This document shows positions 52,216-57,476 of a stretch of DNA of 57,476 nt, one piece after another. The DNA comes from JAVJSD01 sp040219575 (GTDB lineage: Bacteria > Planctomycetota > Planctomycetia > Pirellulales > Pirellulaceae). How positions within the stretch are numbered: position 1 is the stretch's first letter; the number at the start of each line of letters is the position of its first letter. A program made the translations under genes and the position numbers. The notes below the pieces were generated by a model. It was not told where the DNA came from, made no database searches, and saw nothing but the letters and a program-made list of their open reading frames with translations. The stretch lies in NCBI GenBank assembly GCA_040219575.1, contig JAVJSD010000148.1, positions 1 to 57,476 on the forward strand. The letters are read 5' to 3'.

Positions 52216-52707
52216 GTGACAGGCTCCGGGGCGGTTCTGGTTGCTACGTGGTGGGGAAGCAGTGAATGTCACTGCAATAGCAAGGGACACTGAGGGCGTC
52301 GTTTTTCGCAAAGATTTTGACAAATCACAGCGATCGGCCAAACTGCCACGGGGTCGCAAGTGCTTTAATGGCAAGGAGTTATCATGCCGCACAATCGCCA
52401 AGCGGAAAAGCCGATCTCCTGGGTAGATGTCCGATTGCGTCGACGGAGAGGACTTAGACGGCCGACGCAGCCAAGGCGGCGTGACTCTTCCGGAGTGGAT
52501 GCGGGACCGCTTGCAGGCTGCCGCACCTCGCAAACTGCGAAACAGTTGGCGGAAACCGCTTCTGGTTCATCCGCCAACTCTTTGCGCTTCAGAAGAATTC
52601 TGTAGAATCTATGGCGGCCGGCTGATCCCCGGCTGTACCGCGGCACCGTCGTCGGGCCCTCGCTCCATCGGGCCCGACGGCGGGAGCCGCCTTGATGGAG
52701 CGTTCCC
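52216..52707. promoter_or_regulatory. Divergent intergenic region of the island
   Basis: 492 bp between the minus-strand operon and the plus-strand gene at 52708. TTGACA occurs at 52317-52322 as a candidate -35 for the plus strand. CGTCGGGCCC (52650-52659) pairs perfectly with GGGCCCGACG (52670-52679) in a hairpin 28 bp before the start at 52708. A short reading frame with a good ribbosome-binding site lies at 52384 and is listed separately. Confidence 0.5.
52384..52605 (+). CDS. Possible short arginine-rich protein
   Basis: 73 residues. The only support is AAGGAGTT 3 bp before the ATG and a TTGACA about 60 bp upstream. The sequence (MPHNRQAEKPISWVDVRLRR, then an Arg-rich stretch) is of low complexity and shows no family. 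It could be a leader peptide or a non-coding artefact. Confidence 0.3.
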   Translation: MPHNRQAEKPISWVDVRLRRRRGLRRPTQPRRRDSSGVDAGPLAGCRTSQTAKQLAETASGSSANSLRFRRIL

Positions 52708-53871
52708 ATGGCGAATGGACGTACTGCGCAATCCTCTTCGGTCCGCCATCAGCGGGAATTCTCTCGATACCGCCGGCGGATACACGATTCGATCCAAGCG
52801 TGGCTTAACTGGGATTCCATCGAGAACGCAAGGCCGGACAGCGAGCGCAAGCGACTAGAGCAGGACTACATCGCCCAGGTAGACGAGAGTCTCAGGTCGT
52901 ACTACCGTTCGCTTCGACTTGGTCATCGGGCCGCGTACGACGCCTTCCACGAGCACGTTACCTGCCGGGATGCGGAGGCGGAGGCGGAGCTGGAACAGAA
53001 GATCGAGGCGTATCGCGAGGCGGCGGAGGCGGCATATCCCGTTATCCAGTTCTTGCTCTCATTCGATTGGACAGGGCACGTTGCCGACGTCGTGCTGAAG
53101 AATCTGCGCAAGGTCGCGTTCTCAGACGACGGTACGCCGCGAGTCGATCCCACCGACATGAAGCGAGTCGTAGCTTGGCTGCGAAATCTGTCCGGTTTCA
53201 CGAAGCCAACGACACTTGCAGGATGCGTGATTGACGAGGGGGAGGGACTCGTGCCGTGGCAAGCCACCGGAGATGGCTTCGCGATGGCATCGCCCAGCGT
53301 CCACTCGTCGCTCCAGTCGTGGCTTGATGCGTCAGAATCACTTGCTTCTGCGTACGGGGACACGCATTACTCGATCGGCGACTTGGCCTTTCTGGACATC
53401 TCGGCCAACGGATGGGGACTTGAGAAGACCGTAGAGGAAATGGGAAGCGACGCCGCAGCCTGGGCAATCGTGAACGCGATGAATTGGATTGACGATTATC
53501 TCGGGTTTGAGCCGGTTGAACCTCGGAATCATCTGGCTGGCGATGTCCCGGCTATTGCGATGCCGCGTGGGACTCGCTGGCAACAGTCCAACCTTCTGGA
53601 TTCTGGCCAGTGCGATGGTGCAGATGGAGCCCGGCAACTGTGCGACGATGCAGAGGCCGCCAAAAGCGATGAACGTCGCGAGCGAACTAATCAACGGCGG
53701 GATGAACTGTGGCTTGCCTGGAATACGGTAGAAGGTCTAACGAACGCAATGATCAGAGATCGCTGGAATAGCATGCCACTGAATGAGCGGCAAGACGTCT
53801 GCGACGCCGCACAAAAAGTCAGCAGCGGCACAGTCAAGTCGGCTTTGCGACGGTTAAGGGATCGCGTTTAG
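52708..53871 (+). CDS. Unknown island protein, 387 residues
   Basis: Starts at ATG 52708 with GGAG 9 bp before it, behind a strong hairpin. The N-terminal half is strongly helical and charged (DAEAEAELEQKIEAYREAAE), the middle is more globular (HYSIGDLAFLDISANGWGLE) and the C-terminus is basic and helical (VSSGTVKSALRRLRDRV), the latter like a small DNA-binding tail. No family recognised. It lies upstream of the replication genes on the same strand. Confidence 0.65.
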   Translation: MANGRTAQSSSVRHQREFSRYRRRIHDSIQAWLNWDSIENARPDSERKRLEQDYIAQVDESLRSYYRSLRLGHRAAYDAFHEHVTCRDAEAEAELEQKIEAYREAAEAAYPVIQFLLSFDWTGHVADVVLKNLRKVAFSDDGTPRVDPTDMKRVVAWLRNLSGFTKPTTLAGCVIDEGEGLVPWQATGDGFAMASPSVHSSLQSWLDASESLASAYGDTHYSIGDLAFLDISANGWGLEKTVEEMGSDAAAWAIVNAMNWIDDYLGFEPVEPRNHLAGDVPAIAMPRGTRWQQSNLLDSGQCDGADGARQLCDDAEAAKSDERRERTNQRRDELWLAWNTVEGLTNAMIRDRWNSMPLNERQDVCDAAQKVSSGTVKSALRRLRDRV

Positions 53872-53877
53872 CGCTTG

Positions 53878-53915
53878 GGGTACGGGTATTTTTTCGTTCG
53901 TACCCGTTCGTACCC
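53878..53915. promoter_or_regulatory. Direct and inverted repeat of GTTCGTACCC before the HTH genes
   Basis: GTTCGTACCC occurs twice in a row (53896-53905 and 53906-53915), and the inverse half-site GGGTAC lies at 53878-53883. A T-run (TTTTTT) sits between them. It fits an operator for the HTH proteins encoded next, or a terminator for the gene ending at 53871. Confidence 0.55.
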
Positions 53916-53985
53916 TTTGACCCGACACCAGGGGCACTATCTACGATTCCCAAAGAGTTAATTCACTCTTGCTGGGAGTCGAAAG

Positions 53986-54207
53986 ATGCCGCCATTTACC
54001 ACGCGACAAGCCGCTGAATTCATCAGCCAGCGGGAGGACGCCGCCATCGCCGAATGGCAAGTGCGGCGTCTCTATGAATCGGGCGATCTGCCCGAGCCGC
54101 CAAAGTTCGGCAACAAACGCCTGATTCAACACGACGACATTGACCGCATCGTCTCGGCAATGCGTACGCGCGGCTGGCTGTCTCAAGGGCAGGAGAGGCC
54201 GAAGTGA
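53986..54207 (+). CDS. Small HTH protein (excisionase/MerR-like)
   Basis: 73 residues with CTGGGAG before the ATG. FTTRQAAEFISQREDAAIAE then WQVRRLYESGDLPEPPKF is the winged helix-turn-helix pattern of excisionase/MerR-like proteins found in integrative elements. It overlaps the following gene by 4 bp (GTGA). Likely a DNA-binding regulator or excisionase. Confidence 0.75.
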   Translation: MPPFTTRQAAEFISQREDAAIAEWQVRRLYESGDLPEPPKFGNKRLIQHDDIDRIVSAMRTRGWLSQGQERPK

Positions 54208-54425
54208 CCCGCGAAACACTGATGACCGACAGCGACATGATTGCTTACCTTCGCCTCGCCGAAGACGGCAAGGACGGGAGCGAGCGATTGCGGAACTTGT
54301 GCAGGCGACACGGTTTGCCCCACAAGAAGCGGGCGGGACGTCGATGGTTTCGTCGGTCTGAAGTCGATCAATGGCTCGATGCTGCTCATGTCGGTCGTCG
54401 GAGCCGAGTTCGGGGTGCAACGTGA
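54204..54425 (+). CDS. Second small HTH protein (excisionase-like)
   Basis: 73 residues from a GTG at 54204 that overlaps the preceding TGA; AGGAGAGG is upstream. DMIAYLRLAEDGKDGSERLR then GLPHKKRAGRRWFRRSEVDQ matches the 'DNA-binding domain, excisionase family' pattern (recognition by a short HTH and wing). It overlaps the primase gene by 4 bp at GTGA (54422). Tandem HTH genes coupled to a replicase are common in plasmid- or phage-derived elements. Confidence 0.72.
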   Translation: MTRETLMTDSDMIAYLRLAEDGKDGSERLRNLCRRHGLPHKKRAGRRWFRRSEVDQWLDAAHVGRRSRVRGAT

Positions 54426-56641
54426 ACACCAAAGGGCAGCGATCGCCGCTTGACTTCGCCCTCGAATACGTGGGCGCTGGGCTGTCGATCCTTCCAGTTT
54501 CGACCGATGGCACAAAGGCCCCTGACAAGCGGCTGCTGCCCCGCGTGCAGAAGGAGGCGGATCGATTCTCAGCGACTTGGCTTCCCCTGCAAGAGCGTCT
54601 TCCCACCGACGACGAACTGCGGAAGTGGTACGGGCCCGCCGGCATCGGGGTTATCGGCGGCAAGGTGTCTGGCAACCTAGAAATCCTCGACATCGACGAC
54701 GGGGAAATCGTCGGGCCGTACAAGGCCGCCGTCGAGGCGGAGGCCCCCGGGCTGCTCGATCGACTTCCGCAATCGCAGACACCCCGCGATGGCGGCGGCC
54801 TACACATCTTCTACCGCCTGACGATCGAACCGCCGGGCAATTCAAAGCTGGCGATGAGCGATTCGCGGCCCCAGTTCAACAGCGACGGCGAGCCCGACAT
54901 CGACCTGCGGACCGGGGAGCAGCGACTTGCTCCCGAAACCCTGATCGAGACACGCGGCGAAGGTGGCTACGTCGTCGCGCCGGGATCCCCTGGCATTTGC
55001 CACGCCACCGGGCGGGAGTATCGCCACGTCGGCGGCCCCCCGATCACTGACACGCCGATCATCAGCGCGGTGGAGCGGGAGATTCTGCACTCGGCCGCGC
55101 GTTCATTCAATCGCCACGTCGACCAAAAACCCGCCGGAGAGGCCAACGGCAAACCGCGCGACGGGCTGGCCCCAGGCGACGGCTACAACCAGCAGGCGAC
55201 CACCGAAACAATCCTCGACCTGCTGAGCAGCGCCGGCTGGACTGTCTGCGGCGGCGCTGGGGACGTGATACGTGTGCGGCGGCCCGGCAAGTCGTGCGGC
55301 ATTAGCGGGACCGTTGGGTTGGTGAGCAAAGCGGGGAACGTGCTCTTCTGTTGCTTCTCCTCGAATGCTCACCCGTTCGACGGCGCGGGCGAAGGTCGAT
55401 CTTGCTCGACCGACTCCGCCTTCTCGGTCTTCGCTAAGCTCCACCACGGCGGCGATTTCAAGGAAGCGGCGAAAGACTTGGCGGCGAAGGGGTACGGCGA
55501 GATACAGCGGCATTTCGACGAACCGCCGGCAGACATCGACTTGGAGGCCGAGCCGGGCTGGGACGATCACACCGCGACGTTCAGACGTGACGTGGTTCCG
55601 ACCGGCGAGGAGCCTAAGCCAAATTGCGAAATCGTTTCGGCTCGAGCGCTGATGGCGGAGCATACGCGACTACGTGAGCCCGTCGTCGATGGGCTGCTGC
55701 GACGCGGCGAGGTGATGAACGTCATCGCCGCGGCCAAACGGGGTAAGTCGTGGCTCAACTACGGCCTGGCTCTGTCGGTGGTCACCGGCGACGTTTGGCT
55801 CGACAAGTTCCAGTGCCGCAAGGGGCGGGTCTTGCTGATCGACAATGAGTTGCACCCCGAGACGCTAGCGAGCCGGATCAACACGGTGGCGAACGCCTTC
55901 TTCATCAAGGCGGAGGAGTACGGCAACGACCTAGACGTGCTGTCGCTGCGGGGGCGGCTGCTCGACCTGAACGGCATCAGCCGAGCCCTGCGGGACGTCG
56001 CGCCACTCACGTACGATGTGGTGATACTTGATGCGTTCTACCGCGCACTGACACCAGGTGTTAGCGAGAACGACAACGCTGGGATGGCTGCGTTGTACAA
56101 CCGAATCGACCAAGTCGTGGCAGCGCTCGACTGTTGCTGGATCAACATCCACCATGCCAGCAAAGGGGAGCAAGGACAGAAATCGGTTGTAGACGTCGGA
56201 GCGGGCGCAGGTAGCCAAAGCCGAGCGGCCGACACGCACCTGATCCTGCGAGACCACGAGGAGCCCAACGTCGTGGTGTTGGAAGCGGCGGTGCGATCCT
56301 TCGCCCCCATCGAACCGTTGGCGCTGCGATGGACGTTTCCGCTATGGGAACCGACTAGCGGCGTTGACACTGATAAGCTCAAAGGCCGCCAGACCAAAGC
56401 CGATCAGCGACAGGCGAAACTTGATGCTGAGGGCTTCGAGATTATCCGCAACTACCTCAAAGCCAACGGGGCGGCGACCGCCAGCAAAGTGGTTATGAAC
56501 ACTTCCTTGGGCCGGGAACGTGCGAAGCGACTACTGAATGTGCTCCACGAGCGAGGGGAACTGGACGCCCAAGAAATCAACGCCCGAGGGAACGAAACAA
56601 GGGAGTTTTCCCTACGTGGTCCGTCACCACCGACCACGTAG
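54422..56641 (+). CDS. Bifunctional DNA primase-polymerase / RepA-like helicase
   Basis: 739 residues from a GTG at 54422 overlapping the previous stop (GTGA). Residues 1-240 form an archaeo-eukaryotic primase (prim-pol) domain: LEILDIDD with the catalytic acidic pair (D90, D92) and GGGLHIFYR with the conserved His (128). The middle part has Cys residues (SCGISGTV, LFCCFSSNAH). Residues ~420-640 form a RepA-type ATPase: Walker A AAAKRGKS (436-443), LLIDNE (471-476) and VVILDAF, followed by NIHHASKG and GAGAGSQSRAADTHLIL. The C-terminal ~80 residues look like a winged helix. It should replicate the element by itself; the iteron-like cluster lies just downstream. Confidence 0.88.
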   Translation: MNTKGQRSPLDFALEYVGAGLSILPVSTDGTKAPDKRLLPRVQKEADRFSATWLPLQERLPTDDELRKWYGPAGIGVIGGKVSGNLEILDIDDGEIVGPYKAAVEAEAPGLLDRLPQSQTPRDGGGLHIFYRLTIEPPGNSKLAMSDSRPQFNSDGEPDIDLRTGEQRLAPETLIETRGEGGYVVAPGSPGICHATGREYRHVGGPPITDTPIISAVEREILHSAARSFNRHVDQKPAGEANGKPRDGLAPGDGYNQQATTETILDLLSSAGWTVCGGAGDVIRVRRPGKSCGISGTVGLVSKAGNVLFCCFSSNAHPFDGAGEGRSCSTDSAFSVFAKLHHGGDFKEAAKDLAAKGYGEIQRHFDEPPADIDLEAEPGWDDHTATFRRDVVPTGEEPKPNCEIVSARALMAEHTRLREPVVDGLLRRGEVMNVIAAAKRGKSWLNYGLALSVVTGDVWLDKFQCRKGRVLLIDNELHPETLASRINTVANAFFIKAEEYGNDLDVLSLRGRLLDLNGISRALRDVAPLTYDVVILDAFYRALTPGVSENDNAGMAALYNRIDQVVAALDCCWINIHHASKGEQGQKSVVDVGAGAGSQSRAADTHLILRDHEEPNVVVLEAAVRSFAPIEPLALRWTFPLWEPTSGVDTDKLKGRQTKADQRQAKLDAEGFEIIRNYLKANGAATASKVVMNTSLGRERAKRLLNVLHERGELDAQEINARGNETREFSLRGPSPPTT
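56612..56641. repeat. Perfect 10-bp inverted repeat ending in the primase stop codon
   Basis: CTACGTGGTC (56612-56621) and GACCACGTAG (56632-56641) are exact inverses across a 10-base spacer. The last three bases are the primase TAG. It is the first of the CGACCACGT cluster. Confidence 0.85.
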
Positions 56642-56768
56642 CCGACCACGCGACCACGTGGCGCGACGTGGTGTGTGTGGCTCCTTAAAGGAGGAGCCGA
56701 CCACCCTACCACGTCCGCCATCGTCATCGCGAGAACGTGGTTGGCAACTTGCCGACCGACCACGTGCT
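56632..56768. repeat. Cluster of CGACCACGT motifs: candidate iterons
   Basis: CGACCACGT or a close variant occurs on either strand at about 56632, 56643 (partial), 56651, 56664 (inverse), 56707, 56733 (inverse) and 56755, seven in 140 bp just after the primase-helicase gene. Several are CACGTG-type palindromes. A 7-bp hairpin GGCTCCT/AGGAGCC (56679-56698) lies among them. Repeated binding sites next to a RepA-like replicase gene are what a plasmid-type origin looks like. Confidence 0.6.
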
Positions 56769-56903
56769 TCGCAATTCTGGCGCTGAACAGCGTCACGATC
56801 TTTGACAACTCGAACGGAGCCCGCAGGTCAGAGCCATCCAGCCGCTGCGGGCATGTGGTTCACGCGCTTCACTTCGCCCGTAGAATAAACGTGGAGGTAC
56901 GCC

Positions 56904-57476
56904 ATGATTGAATTCGCCGAAGCAGTTCAAGCGTTTGAGAAGCAAACCTGCCGCCGCTGCTGGCAAGACCGCCCCGTTACGCACTTCCGGTGGAAGAACA
57001 AAGCCAAAGGCAAGCGGCACGACTGGTGCCGAGCCTGCGCCACCGCAGACGAGAAAACGCGACGCACCCGAAATCGGCACAAGCGCGGTGACCGCTTCGC
57101 CCAGCGAATCAACGAGGGCGTGCGCTGCGGAACCAACCTCAAGGTGATCGTCGGGCAGATGGTGCGATCTGTGGGCGGCGTGGAGAACTTCACGGGCATC
57201 TGGAAGGATTCATGGGAGGCCGCTCGCAAGGCCGGCAAGCGGTCGCTGGTGTTTCGGCACTGGAAGGCTCTGATCGAAATCATGAAGATTGTCGATCAAG
57301 ATCGGCCCCAGCCCAGCGAGATGAGCGACGAGGATCTCGAAATCGACATGTGGCGGATGATCGTGGAACGGTTGGACAGGGAGCCAGGACTGGTGCGGTG
57401 GGCGGCAGAGCGGCATGGGTTTAGGCTGGTGCCGCTGGAGGAGGCGCACGAGCGGGAAGAGGAAGGGGGTGGGGTG
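56904..57476 (+). CDS. Zinc-finger protein of the island, cut by the window end
   Basis: Open from ATG 56904, preceded by GGAGG, to the last base (191 codons, no stop), so the end is missing. CRRCWQ and CRAC (Cys-x2-Cys ... Cys-x2-Cys) in the first 55 residues would form a zinc ribbon, followed by a basic linker (TRRTRNRHKRGDRFAQR) and a helical part (FTGIWKDSWEAARKAG). The nucleic-acid-binding role is inferred. No known family recognised. Confidence 0.7.
   Translation, partial: MIEFAEAVQAFEKQTCRRCWQDRPVTHFRWKNKAKGKRHDWCRACATADEKTRRTRNRHKRGDRFAQRINEGVRCGTNLKVIVGQMVRSVGGVENFTGIWKDSWEAARKAGKRSLVFRHWKALIEIMKIVDQDRPQPSEMSDEDLEIDMWRMIVERLDREPGLVRWAAERHGFRLVPLEEAHEREEEGGGV

Overview
The window looks like a chromosomal segment of a planctomycete (Pirellulales-like). 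The evidence is high GC, many secreted proteins with Sec or Tat signals, paired DUF1549/DUF1553 cytochrome-like and DUF1501 genes, a sulfatase, a ceramidase-like hydrolase and a TerY-P-type kinase/phosphatase/vWA set. The taxonomic call is inference from gene families.

Layout. 1-3222: an insertion-sequence landing zone, with the start of an IS630-like transposase running off the left edge, a complete IS1634-like element (256-2407, terminal inverted repeats, short target duplication), and a lipoprotein gene with an in-frame stop. 3590-9442 (minus): a Tat-exported DUF3500-like protein, a three-gene surface-polysaccharide-like group (membrane protein, BY-kinase-like ATPase, ExeA-like ATPase) and an SGNH hydrolase. 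9568-22990 (minus): catabolic and secreted enzymes, namely a PLP dehydratase with a Tat beta-propeller, a DUF1501/DUF1553 pair, a ceramidase-like protein, an M20 peptidase, a PIG-L deacetylase, a sulfatase and a repeat protein. 23411-28338 (plus): a secreted protein and a second DUF1549/DUF1553 plus DUF1501 pair. 28466-33384: FliS-like, PfpI, a small protein, a LON-domain protein and an M50-HlyD membrane protein. 33644-38240 (minus): an overlapping three-gene operon of PfpI protein, five-haem cytochrome and secreted beta-propeller. 38479-43571 (minus): a kinase, vWA, PP2C and small-protein set resembling TerY-P triads. 43871-48904 (minus): a PDZ/LRR protein, a DUF2007/zinc-ribbon membrane protein and a large parallel beta-helix protein.

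From 49108 to the right end the character changes. A tRNA-Leu(CAA) gene stops matching a tRNA in its anticodon stem. It is followed by short repeats of the integrase-arm type and then plasmid/phage-like genes: a five-gene minus-strand operon (small protein, ParE-like protein, sigma factor, zinc-ribbon protein, unknown), then on the plus strand two small HTH proteins translationally coupled to a primase-polymerase/helicase, a cluster of CGACCACGT repeats, and a zinc-finger gene cut by the window end. I read this as the left part of an integrated replicative element. No integrase is visible, so it would lie beyond the right end.

The intergenic spaces between chromosomal genes carry at least eight copies of a 64-73 bp double-hairpin palindrome, mostly at 3' ends of genes and in two cases supplying the stop codon. 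Two other inverted-repeat families are also present.
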